Shown here piece by piece: positions 27,068 to 36,756 of a stretch of 64,000 bases of DNA. Below the pieces are notes generated by a model. It made no database searches. It saw nothing but the letters and a program-made list of their open reading frames with translations, and was not told the origin of the DNA. Within the stretch, counting starts at the first letter, position 1, and every line of letters begins with the position of its first letter. Source of the DNA: CAXXOK01 sp963666755 (lineage in GTDB: Bacteria; Bacillota; Clostridia; Christensenellales; Aristaeellaceae); contig CAXXGW010000003.1 in NCBI GenBank assembly GCA_963666755.2, forward strand, positions 62,001 to 126,000, read 5' to 3'. The position numbers and the translations under genes were made by a program.

Positions 27068-29644
27068 TCAGGAAAGAATATCAGTTGGCATCATTTGCAC
27101 CTGGGGCTCATATGCGGAGATGCACGCCAGTTCCACTCTGGCTGCAGGAGTGTATAGCGTGCAGGTATACAGATTCGGATCCGAGGCACTGGTATCGGCA
27201 GGCAGGGTGCAAAGCATCGGGATATTCCCCGGCGTATACAGTTTCACCAGCAGTTGATCTAGCTGTGGGTTGCTTTCCTGCCGAATCTGCAGCTCATAGC
27301 GCATCAGCGGAACCGGATTGCCGTCCAGAGCAACCGTCTGCGGCCGCCCCTTTTGCTGTAAGGCATAACGCACCAGTGTGCGGCAGCCGATGATATCCGC
27401 TTCCGTATTGCAGTTGTCGTAACGGATGCTGACATGGTTCCACCCAATGCCCAGTTTATCTACCCCTATGGGGCGACCCATCTCCTGCGCGTAAAGCTCG
27501 TGAGAGCAGGATACTGTGGTACTGCGCCCGTCCGCATGCCGGAATTGTATGATCGCTATTCCTCGTACATAATCCGGCTCTACCCACTTCAGCATAAAAT
27601 CTTGTTCCCGCTTCTCAAGGCGCACATTCCATGGGTTTTGTTCCTCCGGTTTTGGTACGGCTGCCTCTGCACCGGACGGTATAACGGATTCCGTCTCTCG
27701 CACCGCCTGCGGTGGATCGATCTGCCTGTTGCCGCCGCCGGAACGTTGTACGCTGGGGTGGATATCAAACGGCGCTTTTTTGGCAAAGGAAGGCGATGTG
27801 CTCAAATCGCGCAGTGTGTCGGTAACGTTGCCAAAGCGGATACATTCCACCAAATCGCCGGGAATGGTGCGGATCGGATACAGTTGCAGTGTTCCGGACG
27901 GCAGTTTCCCGTTCAGCACTGCATTGGCAAAGTAAACGGTTTCATCCGTATCCTGAACAGAGGCGCCCGCCATTTGCCAGGCGTGCGCATCCAGCATCTG
28001 CGACAGTTCCCGTTCCAGTTGCGCCCCGGTTCTTTCCTGCACAAACGTGCTCACAAACGAGTTTTGAAGCGAATCCTTTTTATTGCGCGTCGCGGCCAGT
28101 AACCGCTGTTGGTATCCCTTCCAGACCCGGTTGAGCTCGGCCTCCTCCGCAGGGTAATACAGGCCGGATTCGCCCAGCACATCGCGGTGCAGCGGCGCGA
28201 TCTCCCTGACGGTCGACTGCGCAAGGCTGTCAAACTGAGGCGCAAAGGCACTGTATAGCTCCGCCGTTTCTTCCGACAGGCGATACCCTTTGAGCGAACG
28301 CGCGGAAGCCTCGAGCAAACCCTCGATAAAAGCGCACAGCTGCGGCAACGTTTCGCAAAGTAGGTGCAAGCGTTTCAGCAGCACCTCACAGGCAAGCGAT
28401 CTGCGGCTGTGATCCACAGCCTGCAGAAACGCGTCGATTTCCGTTTTTTTTCGTCCAAACAAGCCCGAAGCGTTCGCCGGGTACGTATTTGCATACTGTT
28501 GCGCCTTCCGTTCGACATCCAGCCATTCCTGCAATACGGTCAGACGATCCAGCAGAACCCCCTGCGGCTGGATAAACTCCAACGCCGTGCGCAGGGGAAA
28601 ATAGCCGCGCAGGTGCTTTTCCACCGTATGTTGCCATCCGGCCAGCCACGCTTTCCCCGCCAGGCTTTCCAAAATTGCGTCGCGGCTGTGTACGGAAAGG
28701 TTTTCTGCATTTGCGGCAGCCTCCTTCCAACGGTTGGGCGCGAGCATCAGCAGATAATCTACCCTTTGCGGCAGGTCGGCCTGCGTCGCCTGCAGCAGGA
28801 TGCGCGCCGTATCCTCCACCGATTGCTGCACTCCCGCAGCCAGCGGCAACGTGCCGTCGCTGAACAGCTCCCACAGCGGAATAAACCCGTCCGCATTGGA
28901 TTGCCAGTGCATAAGCTGTTCCTGCACACGGTGTGCCAGCAGCTGCCGCAGCTCGTGGGCGGTACAGTTCAGCTTCCGATAGGCCACCGTCTGTACCTTT
29001 AAGCCGGTCAGCTGCGGGGCGTTGGCGGTTTCCAGCATGCAGGGCACCAGCGCATCCAGCCGCTCCTGCCGCGTGGCAAACGTATTGACGCTGTTGTTCT
29101 GCACGCCGGACAGCACCGTTATCCGGTGGAAATCGCTCAGATTTACGTTTTTACGCTCGATATCCTCCGCCAGCATGCTGTAATTTTCTGCGGTACGTCC
29201 CATTTCATCTTCAATCAGCCAGAGCAGATGGGTGCGCACCCCCATATTCTTTTGATCCAGCAGATTTTGTATGCGCCGGCGCACATTGCCGATCAGCGCG
29301 GCGGGGGTATCGCCGCCCCACGCCAGTGCGCACAGGTACCAGTAATGCAGCTGCCCCGAGCCGGTGTGCAAGCCGGTCAGCCTGCCGGTTATCTCTTCGT
29401 AGTCATAAGCGAAAGCCGTTTCGATATAGTTCGGCTCCCGCAGGTTTTCCAGCGTAAATTCCCGCCCCGGCAACGCCTGGGTGGCAGTGTCCGGCTCCGC
29501 CACACCTACGCGCCAGAAATGTACGGCGCGCAACTCGGCCGGCGTCAGATGCTCCCGCAGGGAAAAGGTCAGGCGCTCTTCCTGCTCGCAAGCTCTGTCG
29601 CCAAACAGCACAATCAGGGTTGGCATCATCAATGGCACGTTCAT
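27068..29644 (-). CDS. Unknown 858-residue cytoplasmic protein of the tubulin/GTPase operon
   Basis: No family was recognised. The N-terminus PTLIVLFGDRACEQ looks like the first beta strand of a nucleotide-binding fold, in the same place where the tubulin-like neighbour has EPLLVIGLGGTG, and LHTGSGQ follows near residue 105. A divergent, inactive relative of the tubulin-like protein is therefore possible but weakly supported. Residues about 250-600 are helical. A beta-sandwich-like C-terminal third follows (LEKREQDFMLKWVEPDYVRG, VSIRYDNCNTEAD). ATG 29644 is only one base from GGGAGGG; GTG 29638 has better spacing and may be the true start. A 12-base-pair hairpin lies between it and the tubulin-like gene. 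Confidence 0.7.
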   Translation of the reverse strand: MNVPLMMPTLIVLFGDRACEQEERLTFSLREHLTPAELRAVHFWRVGVAEPDTATQALPGREFTLENLREPNYIETAFAYDYEEITGRLTGLHTGSGQLHYWYLCALAWGGDTPAALIGNVRRRIQNLLDQKNMGVRTHLLWLIEDEMGRTAENYSMLAEDIERKNVNLSDFHRITVLSGVQNNSVNTFATRQERLDALVPCMLETANAPQLTGLKVQTVAYRKLNCTAHELRQLLAHRVQEQLMHWQSNADGFIPLWELFSDGTLPLAAGVQQSVEDTARILLQATQADLPQRVDYLLMLAPNRWKEAAANAENLSVHSRDAILESLAGKAWLAGWQHTVEKHLRGYFPLRTALEFIQPQGVLLDRLTVLQEWLDVERKAQQYANTYPANASGLFGRKKTEIDAFLQAVDHSRRSLACEVLLKRLHLLCETLPQLCAFIEGLLEASARSLKGYRLSEETAELYSAFAPQFDSLAQSTVREIAPLHRDVLGESGLYYPAEEAELNRVWKGYQQRLLAATRNKKDSLQNSFVSTFVQERTGAQLERELSQMLDAHAWQMAGASVQDTDETVYFANAVLNGKLPSGTLQLYPIRTIPGDLVECIRFGNVTDTLRDLSTSPSFAKKAPFDIHPSVQRSGGGNRQIDPPQAVRETESVIPSGAEAAVPKPEEQNPWNVRLEKREQDFMLKWVEPDYVRGIAIIQFRHADGRSTTVSCSHELYAQEMGRPIGVDKLGIGWNHVSIRYDNCNTEADIIGCRTLVRYALQQKGRPQTVALDGNPVPLMRYELQIRQESNPQLDQLLVKLYTPGNIPMLCTLPADTSASDPNLYTCTLYTPAARVELACISAYEPQVQMMPTDILS

Positions 29645-29661
29645 CCCTCCCAGGGTTGCTG

Positions 29662-29690
29662 CCGCGCGGCCGGGCATGCCGGCCGCGCGG
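29662..29690 (-). terminator. Intra-operon hairpin after the tubulin-like gene
   Basis: A perfect 12-base-pair GC stem (29662-29673 with 29679-29690) closes a GCATG loop, nine bases after the tubulin-like stop codon. No T-run follows, so partial attenuation or mRNA processing is more likely than full termination. Confidence 0.6.
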
Positions 29691-29698
29691 GCGCGGGT

Positions 29699-32600
29699 CT
29701 AGAAATGCAGATATTGCCGGGCGGTGCTGAGCATCTGGTTCAGCAGCAGGGTCTGCCACTCCCGCTGCTGCACGCTCAGACTGCGGTTGTAGCGCAGCTG
29801 TTCGGGTATCTCGCTGTAGGTATCCAGAAAGATTTGGGCGTTCTTCTTGAAATCTTCCTGTTCCTGCGGGGTGCTCTTATCAAGCCTTTCGATGCGCTGG
29901 GTGGCCGTCTGCTCCAGATAGCGGCGCTTCATCGGCTCGATCCGCTGATCCTGCAGGTTGGCCAGCACGCCCAGCAGTACCAGGATCAACGGCGTGGCGC
30001 TTTCTTCGGGCCTGACCTGATCGAAGGCGAACAGCACATCGTCCGGTCGGCTGTTCATGTCGAACTGGAACGCGCCAAACCCCCGGCGGATCAGGTTGAG
30101 GAACAGCATCAGCGAGAAGCGCGTCGCGTACTGCAGCAGCCGCTGGAACTCCTCCTCCCGGGCGGTAATCTCATCAATGGCCGCCTGATAACGGTCAAAC
30201 ATGTTCAGCTGGCTTTCGATCTGCTCAAACAGCAGCGGCTTGAGCGCCACCATGTAACCCGCGATGTAGCGCCGGGTTTCCTCCCGGTTTTTGGCGGCCT
30301 CGACGCGCGCCGCGTCGGTGTTGACGGTCGCCCGCACCGAGAGCTTCAGGTTCTTGGCAAACTCATCCACATAGTTGTCGTAGCGGATCACCTGCGGCTG
30401 CAGCCCCTCGCACAGCGTCTTGAGCTGGGCGCGTTTGTCCGCGTAGGTAAGCTCATGATCGTGCATGACGCCGTCCACCAGGTTACAGAAAGTGTCGTTC
30501 TCCATCAGGTACCCGTTGGGCTCGCGTTTCAGGTAGATGTCCACCCCGTCGGGCGTGGCGTCCGTCGGCAGGCGCATCACGCCCAGTGCAAAGGCTTTGC
30601 GCGTGATCTCGATACGGTGGGTTTCAAACGCCTGCAGACGGGGGCTCAGGGGTTCGCCTAACAGCAGATGGGGCACCGGCGAGGGCAGCATTTTCCAGCT
30701 GCCACGCAAAAGATCGCGGGCGCTGGTATCCTCAATGTTGTATAACAGATGCAGCCCCTGTACGCCGGGCTTGGTCAGGCTCTCCTCATAATCCGCCTCC
30801 AAGGTGCTCAGCATCGCAAACCGGCACAGCGGCAGGCAGTTGTAAGTGCGCAGCCAGTAGAGCCGGTCGGTAATTTCGCTCTCCTTGGGGGTGATGGGCT
30901 CGCCTGCGCTGCGATATTTTTCCAGCCCTTTTTTCATGATGTCCGCATCAAACGGCACGGATACATAGCTGTAGTCAATATAGCTGTTGGCCACACCCTG
31001 CATGGCGGGGTGCGTCTGGTACATGGTGCGGGCGCTGTTGCGCAGGCGCGGCAGCAGCGTGGAGGCCACGTAGTTGACGCGTTCGGTTTCAGAGGCCGTT
31101 GGCATGGTCATATCCAGCACGCCGTCCAGCCGCACGCGGTTCACAGCGCGGAAGGTTTCCCCCACAAACTGGCTGACCAGCGCCACAAACTCCTGCTGCT
31201 TTGCATCCAGCTCGGCCACGCTGCCGGTGCTGCTGTCGATTTGCAGCGCGAAGCTCATTTCTGCCATCCGGGCCAGCACCTGCGCGGTCGTTTCGTTCAG
31301 GCCGCCCTTGAGCTTGGAAAACTCCGCGTCCACATAGGCTTTGAGGCGTTCGAAAGAAATCAGCTGCGTATCGTTGGTGCGCACAGCGCTGTTCATGCGC
31401 CCCACGCTTTCGGTCAGCTCCCGCTGGAGGTTGCCCAGCATCCGGTTGAAGCTGGTCAGGTTCAGCCGCGTATAGTTGCGCACGCGCTCATACAGGGTTT
31501 GGAACACCCCCAGCATGGCCTCGGCCACAATCTGGTTACGCGCGTTGGAATACAGCACGGCGACCTCGTCCACATACTTGCTCGCCTTATGCTTGGTCAA
31601 CAGCCATTCCAGCACGGGCACGTTCACCAGGTCCGGGTACAGGGTGTTCTCCGTCTGGCTGCGCTGGGCGGCAATCATGGAGCGCAGGGTGTCCGCCTCG
31701 TTCTGCCAGAACTGCACCCATTTTTCCAGCTTGGCGACCATGCCCTGATCGGCATCCTTCAGGTACTCCTCAAACCGGAAGGGCCCCTGTTGCGGGTTGC
31801 GGATCGCCTCGATGCTGCGGTCGCGGAATCGGCCCCACAGGCGTTGCAGATAATCCTTGGCAAACGGCTGCACCGCAATGGACGCGCCGCGCAGGTACGA
31901 GGCCATCGGGCTCATATGCAGCGCCGCATCCCCATGCATCGTGCGGATGGTATCAAACTCATACCCGGGCTCCTGATGGAAACAGCCGGGCAAAGGGCAC
32001 ACCGCGTCAAACAGCATGTAGGGGTCCTCGTTTTCCGGCAGCACCGCGCGCAGGAAGGTATCCGGAAAGAAGGTTTTCAGCAGATCGTCATTCTTTTGCA
32101 GGGTCATCAGGGTATCCAGGGTCAGTTTCGCCTCGTAGGCGACCATGCTGTTCTGCTGGCTTTCGGTGCTGGCCGCGCCAATGGCCATATAGCTGTACTG
32201 CACAGGGTAGGTTTTGCTCAGGTGCGCCATCGCACCCTGCACGTTCACCCGATGGCTCTGGTAGGTGAAGCCGTCGGTGGTGCGGTTGCGCTCCTCGGCC
32301 ATAAAGTGCATCAGCGTTTCGGAAATGGTGTCCATCACCACGTCGTAGGCGTTGCGGATGATGACGCCGTCCTCATTCTTTTCCCCCAGCAGCACCACAT
32401 CGTTAAACGGCTGGGTCCAGGTAACTTCCACCCCTTCGGTATACTTGTGGGTGTAGGCGTAATGATGGGTGTCGTAGCCCATCCAGAAGTCCAGCTCCTT
32501 AAGCGCGGCAAAGGCGTTGGTGCGCAGCACCTTGCGGTACGCCTCGCTCAGGTTGGCATGGCTCATGTTCACATCCGGCAGCACGAAAAAGCCCATCAGC

Positions 32601-33220
32601 GAAAGCCGAATGCCGCGGAACTGCTCCCCCATCACATAGCGGATCAGGTAGGCCATATCCAGAAAAATGCCGGAGCCCGTGCCGCCGCCCAGCCCCGCCA
32701 GCAGCACCACCGTGATGCTCTGCTTATCGTCCGCGCCGCTTACCACTTCCATCAGCGCATGGATAACCGTGCTCAGCTTGCGTACGATCTGCTCTGTTTT
32801 CTTGCAAAGCATGAGGCGACCGCACTGGCGTACCCCGCCCGCGCCAAACGCCGCGTTAAGGGATTGCAAATCCCGGTCCAGCCAGGAAAGCTCGTAGTTT
32901 TTTAGCAGCGAGCGGGAACGGCGCGGGTCCAGCAGCGCCGCCATGTTGGGCAGCGACAGGTCCACAAACTCATTCACGTTCAGCACCGTGTCATTGCATT
33001 TTTTTTGGGTTAGCACGGTGGTGTCGGTGTCGATGGCCAGGTAGGCGGTGCGGGCGGGCGCGTCCTGCATCTCCCCTTCCACCATGGGCAGGTTGAAGCG
33101 GCGCTTGAACTTGTCCATCACATTCAGAAGCGCGTCCGTGCCCGTGCCGCCCAGACCGATCACCAGCAGCGGCTCGTTGATTTTGTTGACCCGTTGTTCC
33201 GGGATGTGGAAAGTATCCAT
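29699..33220 (-). CDS. Tubulin-like GTPase (Tubulin_2 family)
   Basis: This 1173-residue protein has a tubulin/FtsZ-type N-terminal domain. The first nucleotide loop is GLGGTG (residues 22-27), a ribose-contacting IDTD is at 63-66, and the tubulin signature GGGTGSG is at 178-184. RTNAFAALKELDFW lies where the T7 region would be. The remaining 800 residues are mainly helical with coiled-coil-like stretches (for example TRRYIAGYMVALKPLLFEQI) and no membrane segment. It fits the Tubulin_2 (tubulin-like) family, whose members are much longer than FtsZ and are not cell-division proteins as far as known. Polymerisation is possible but unproven. It is second in the operon, 75 bases after the vWA gene. 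Confidence 0.88.
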   Translation of the reverse strand: MDTFHIPEQRVNKINEPLLVIGLGGTGTDALLNVMDKFKRRFNLPMVEGEMQDAPARTAYLAIDTDTTVLTQKKCNDTVLNVNEFVDLSLPNMAALLDPRRSRSLLKNYELSWLDRDLQSLNAAFGAGGVRQCGRLMLCKKTEQIVRKLSTVIHALMEVVSGADDKQSITVVLLAGLGGGTGSGIFLDMAYLIRYVMGEQFRGIRLSLMGFFVLPDVNMSHANLSEAYRKVLRTNAFAALKELDFWMGYDTHHYAYTHKYTEGVEVTWTQPFNDVVLLGEKNEDGVIIRNAYDVVMDTISETLMHFMAEERNRTTDGFTYQSHRVNVQGAMAHLSKTYPVQYSYMAIGAASTESQQNSMVAYEAKLTLDTLMTLQKNDDLLKTFFPDTFLRAVLPENEDPYMLFDAVCPLPGCFHQEPGYEFDTIRTMHGDAALHMSPMASYLRGASIAVQPFAKDYLQRLWGRFRDRSIEAIRNPQQGPFRFEEYLKDADQGMVAKLEKWVQFWQNEADTLRSMIAAQRSQTENTLYPDLVNVPVLEWLLTKHKASKYVDEVAVLYSNARNQIVAEAMLGVFQTLYERVRNYTRLNLTSFNRMLGNLQRELTESVGRMNSAVRTNDTQLISFERLKAYVDAEFSKLKGGLNETTAQVLARMAEMSFALQIDSSTGSVAELDAKQQEFVALVSQFVGETFRAVNRVRLDGVLDMTMPTASETERVNYVASTLLPRLRNSARTMYQTHPAMQGVANSYIDYSYVSVPFDADIMKKGLEKYRSAGEPITPKESEITDRLYWLRTYNCLPLCRFAMLSTLEADYEESLTKPGVQGLHLLYNIEDTSARDLLRGSWKMLPSPVPHLLLGEPLSPRLQAFETHRIEITRKAFALGVMRLPTDATPDGVDIYLKREPNGYLMENDTFCNLVDGVMHDHELTYADKRAQLKTLCEGLQPQVIRYDNYVDEFAKNLKLSVRATVNTDAARVEAAKNREETRRYIAGYMVALKPLLFEQIESQLNMFDRYQAAIDEITAREEEFQRLLQYATRFSLMLFLNLIRRGFGAFQFDMNSRPDDVLFAFDQVRPEESATPLILVLLGVLANLQDQRIEPMKRRYLEQTATQRIERLDKSTPQEQEDFKKNAQIFLDTYSEIPEQLRYNRSLSVQQREWQTLLLNQMLSTARQYLHF

Positions 33221-33295
33221 GTTTCAGGCTCCTTTCCGGCTGCAGGCCGGGCGTTTTGGGGGGCGCGCTTCGCCTGCGCGCGCGTATCACGCGGT

Positions 33296-36200
33296 TCAGT
33301 AGGGGCGGGCGTTGTTCGTCGGCGTTGCGCCGCCCATCGGGGGGGTTGGCCTGTACGGGGATGGCCCCGCACCCGGTGTTCCGGGGCCCTGCGGTCTGCG
33401 TGCCGCAGTAGTAGGTTTGCTTTGAATCAGTTTCCAGCCGAAAAGGAGACTCCCCAAGGGTGTCTGCCCTGCCTCCAGGGTCAGCAGTTCATTTAAATCC
33501 CAGGGATTCCAACCGCCCACCTTGAGCACCTTCCCGTTCAGCTTGGCCACAACACCGCCACGCAAAGGAGCTGTCAGTTTCACCCGGACGGGGTGCCTCC
33601 TGCCCGGCTTGATGCACAGGGAAGCGCTGGCAGCGCTGATGGCGCTTCCAACCGGCCCGCTCATTTCCCCATTGGCAAAGGGAGCCGGGGAGGAGGACAG
33701 CATCAATTTTCCTTTGGTGTTTTGCAGATTCCGGACAGCCTGCGACTTCCCGCCGCGCTGCAGTTCAAAGGCCTTCCCGCCAAAGCTGGGTCTGGTCACG
33801 AACACAATCCCCAGCGCCAGCGCGGCCAGAACCCCCAGAATGAGGGAGATGATCTGTATGGTTTTGTTCTCATTCGCCAGGCGGGATTGGACAGTGACCC
33901 TGCGGGTAAACAGGGCGGTTTGCCCCGCGGCGTCGGTTGCGCCGACTGCCAGCAGGTAGGTTCCGGGCTGCCGTGGGTTGAGGGTCAGGGTTCCGTCCTC
34001 CGCCACGGTCAGGGCAAACGCGCTATCATCGGCGCGGGTCTGCGCCGCCGCGTCAGCCAGCGTCGCTGGGATGGGCGCATCGCCGGGCAGCACATAGGCG
34101 GCGTAGGTCAGCCGGTCGCCCGGAACGTCCGTAAAACTGTTTGCCAGCGCAGCAGTCCGGCCTTCGTCAATCGGGCCCTTCATCACGCGCGCCTGTTCGA
34201 TCCACAGCGTTTCGGGGATGGCCTCCGCCGCGTCCGGCGCGGGCACGGGGGGCGGGTTGCCCACCTGCAGCACCGTCGCCTGTTGCGCCGTCAGCCGGAA
34301 CTGGTTTTGCGCAAGCCCCACGCGCACGCTCGCGTTCAGCTGTACGCTGCGGCTGGTCATGCCGCTGTCCAGCACGGCGGTCCAACCGTTGCCGTTGGGG
34401 GCGGGCGCGCAGGCAAGGGTCTGGGTCTCGCCGTCGTCCCAGACGGCGGTCAGGGAAGGCTCCAGATCATAAGCGGACAGTTCATCCTTCAGGGCCGGTT
34501 GCAGGTCCGTCATATGCAGCGCCAGTGGCACCGCGGTTTGAATGGGGTAAGTACCATCGCTCCCGGCAGCCGACGCGGGCGACACGGCCGGCACGTAACG
34601 GCCGCGCAGCACCGCGCACTGATCCACCACGGTTACGGGCAGGTCAAACTGTGTTCTGCCTTCCGGCGCGCCTTCATTGTCGGTAGCGGTCATGCGCACG
34701 GCGCCGGTTCCCCCGCCGACAGCCACCAGCGTGACGTTCTGGTCGGGCTGCGGATCATCCTCCACGCGCACCAGCGCTTCATTCAGGCTCATCGCCGTCA
34801 GGATGGTTGCATCGCAGTCCCCATCCGCATCGTAGCAGACGCCCTGTTTACCCTCCGCGGTCAGCACCTCGCTTACGGTGCCGCCCATGGACTCGCGGCC
34901 GGGGTCGTTCATCCGCAGCGTAAGGGTCAGCCCTTCCGGAAAAACGGGTTTCCGGTTCACGACCGTGATTGCAATCGGCTCCGCCAGATCGCGCAGCAGC
35001 CCGTCGCCGTCGGCGCGCAGGTACAGCTTGTACGCCCCCGCCTTAGTGATGCCCAGATCGGCCGGCCGGAAGGTCAGGGTAAACCCGCCGCCACCCTGCG
35101 TGCCCGCCGTAAGCGCCACGCTCTGGGAGGCGAACAGCTCGTCACTGACCGCCTGATCCGCCTCCACAGCGCAAACCTTCACACCGATGCCCTGCGGGTT
35201 GCCCTGTGCGTCGGTCGTTGTCGCCTGATACAGCAGGGGATCGCGGCTGCGCTGGTGCGCGCCGTCCTCAAACCAGGCGTTCAGGGTCAGTTGGTCGTTT
35301 TTATGGACCTGGGTCAAATCCTCCTGCGGGGCGGTTAACGCGGCCGTCAGGTTCAGATCATAGCTGAACACCACCGTCAGGCTGCGGGCAGGCAACTCCT
35401 GCGGGGCGGCGCTTTTCGCAGTGTTCGCGGCGCTCAGGGGCCGATAGACCAGCCACCAGTTGCCAAACACCTTGGGTTTGGCAATCTTATACTGCACGAA
35501 ATTGTTCGTGCTGTTGTACAGCAGGGTTCTCCCGTCGGGCCATGCCGCCTCGCCGATCTCCTGCCCATCCGCGGCGGGCATGCAAAGCTGCACCGACTCA
35601 GGTTGGATGGTGGAGGTGCTCAGCAGCAGGTTCACTTCCTGCACCGATTGGTTAGGGATGCGAATGCTCAGCCCGATACGGCCGTCGTCCAGCGAAACGG
35701 GCTTCACCTGATCCGACAGCGGACGGCTGCCAATCTGCCTGGCCAGAAGATCGGTAAAGGCGGCAGGCAGCGCGTCCGCTTCATCCACGGTCAGCACCGC
35801 TCCGCCGGTCTGTTCCGCAAGCGTGGTATAGACGTTGGACTCTACATTGCCCTGTTTTTTCTCCTTAACATCCAGCACCACGGTATACACGCGGATGCCG
35901 TTTTCGGCTCCCTTCTGCAGCAGGGGTTCCTGCTGGATGTACTCCATCGCCTCGTCTTCGCCCCGTGTATAGGAAATCTTACTGGACTCCGATTCATTCA
36001 GTTGGCGGAACGGCCGGCCGTCGGTCAGCAGCAGGATTACGCGCTGGTTGCCTTCCAGCGTGGGGGTGCGGGTAAACAGCTCCACCGCGTGTTTCAGCGC
36101 TGCCCGCACGTCGGTGTCCGTATGATCTTTTTTATACCCTTTAATCGCCGCGGTCAGCTTGGCGCGGTTGGCATACGCGGCCCCGGAAATGGAGATCAGC

Positions 36201-36535
36201 CCGTTTTCGTAATCCATCGAGGCTGGTTTGATGTCCTGCGGTTTGGAGCCAAAGGACACCACCGCCACGCGCGAGGTGCTCATTTCGCACATGTTAAGCA
36301 TGATCGCGGCAGCTTCCTTGCGGTATTGGTCCGGGTCGCTTCCGGGTTCGCCGGAATGGTCGGCCTTGTCGAACATGGAATTGCTGTCGTCGATCAGGAT
36401 CACCAGATCCATCGCGGGGGTGATGTTCCCCGTTTCGGCTTGCGCCACGCGGCCCAGCGGCAGCCCCGCAAACGCCAGCATGCACGCCAGTGCGACCCCC
36501 AGAGCGGCTTGGCAGACAGACCCGAAATGTTTCAT
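33296..36535 (-). CDS. Secreted vWA-domain single-pass membrane protein (receptor A of the tubulin/GTPase operon)
   Basis: This 1079-residue protein starts with a signal peptide (MKHFGSVCQAALGVALACML, cleavage near AQA-E). A vWA domain follows, with an intact metal-ion-dependent adhesion site: DDSNS (D49, S51, S53) and VILLLTDGRP. Several Ig/cadherin-like beta repeats come next, then one transmembrane helix (IIQIISLILGVLAALALGIV type sequence near residue 910) and a cytoplasmic beta-rich tail ending in a Pro/Gly-rich segment. The start is ATG 36535 after AAGGA; the upstream in-frame ATG at 36610 lacks a site. It is the first gene of the operon and the plausible outside sensor or adhesin. Binding partner is unknown. 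Confidence 0.85.
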   Translation of the reverse strand: MKHFGSVCQAALGVALACMLAFAGLPLGRVAQAETGNITPAMDLVILIDDSNSMFDKADHSGEPGSDPDQYRKEAAAIMLNMCEMSTSRVAVVSFGSKPQDIKPASMDYENGLISISGAAYANRAKLTAAIKGYKKDHTDTDVRAALKHAVELFTRTPTLEGNQRVILLLTDGRPFRQLNESESSKISYTRGEDEAMEYIQQEPLLQKGAENGIRVYTVVLDVKEKKQGNVESNVYTTLAEQTGGAVLTVDEADALPAAFTDLLARQIGSRPLSDQVKPVSLDDGRIGLSIRIPNQSVQEVNLLLSTSTIQPESVQLCMPAADGQEIGEAAWPDGRTLLYNSTNNFVQYKIAKPKVFGNWWLVYRPLSAANTAKSAAPQELPARSLTVVFSYDLNLTAALTAPQEDLTQVHKNDQLTLNAWFEDGAHQRSRDPLLYQATTTDAQGNPQGIGVKVCAVEADQAVSDELFASQSVALTAGTQGGGGFTLTFRPADLGITKAGAYKLYLRADGDGLLRDLAEPIAITVVNRKPVFPEGLTLTLRMNDPGRESMGGTVSEVLTAEGKQGVCYDADGDCDATILTAMSLNEALVRVEDDPQPDQNVTLVAVGGGTGAVRMTATDNEGAPEGRTQFDLPVTVVDQCAVLRGRYVPAVSPASAAGSDGTYPIQTAVPLALHMTDLQPALKDELSAYDLEPSLTAVWDDGETQTLACAPAPNGNGWTAVLDSGMTSRSVQLNASVRVGLAQNQFRLTAQQATVLQVGNPPPVPAPDAAEAIPETLWIEQARVMKGPIDEGRTAALANSFTDVPGDRLTYAAYVLPGDAPIPATLADAAAQTRADDSAFALTVAEDGTLTLNPRQPGTYLLAVGATDAAGQTALFTRRVTVQSRLANENKTIQIISLILGVLAALALGIVFVTRPSFGGKAFELQRGGKSQAVRNLQNTKGKLMLSSSPAPFANGEMSGPVGSAISAASASLCIKPGRRHPVRVKLTAPLRGGVVAKLNGKVLKVGGWNPWDLNELLTLEAGQTPLGSLLFGWKLIQSKPTTAARRPQGPGTPGAGPSPYRPTPPMGGATPTNNARPY

Positions 36536-36756
36536 GCTATAAGCATCCTTTCCTGACGAAAAGTAGGATTCAAAGGCGAAAAAGCCCCCGAAACCGTGAG
36601 CGAAACCCATTTTGATTCCTGCAGAGGGGCCGTGCGCACCTTCCCCACCGTGCAGCCCGGACGGCGGGTGCTACGGTAGGAATGGCTTTTTGTCCCAAAA
36701 CGATCTATTTGTACGATGGATTGTAGAAATTTGGACTTTCAGTCTATTTCCCGCCC
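36536..36756 (-). promoter_or_regulatory. Long 5' leader of the tubulin/GTPase/vWA operon
   Basis: About 215 transcribed bases precede the first ATG. The string GAAACCCATTTT occurs twice, at about 36603 and, beside the promoter, about 36769. No known riboswitch was recognised. Confidence 0.5.

Noticed and set aside
30749..32905. A 718-codon plus-strand open frame opposite the tubulin-like gene
   Set aside because: The minus-strand protein has intact tubulin signatures; the opposite frame has none.
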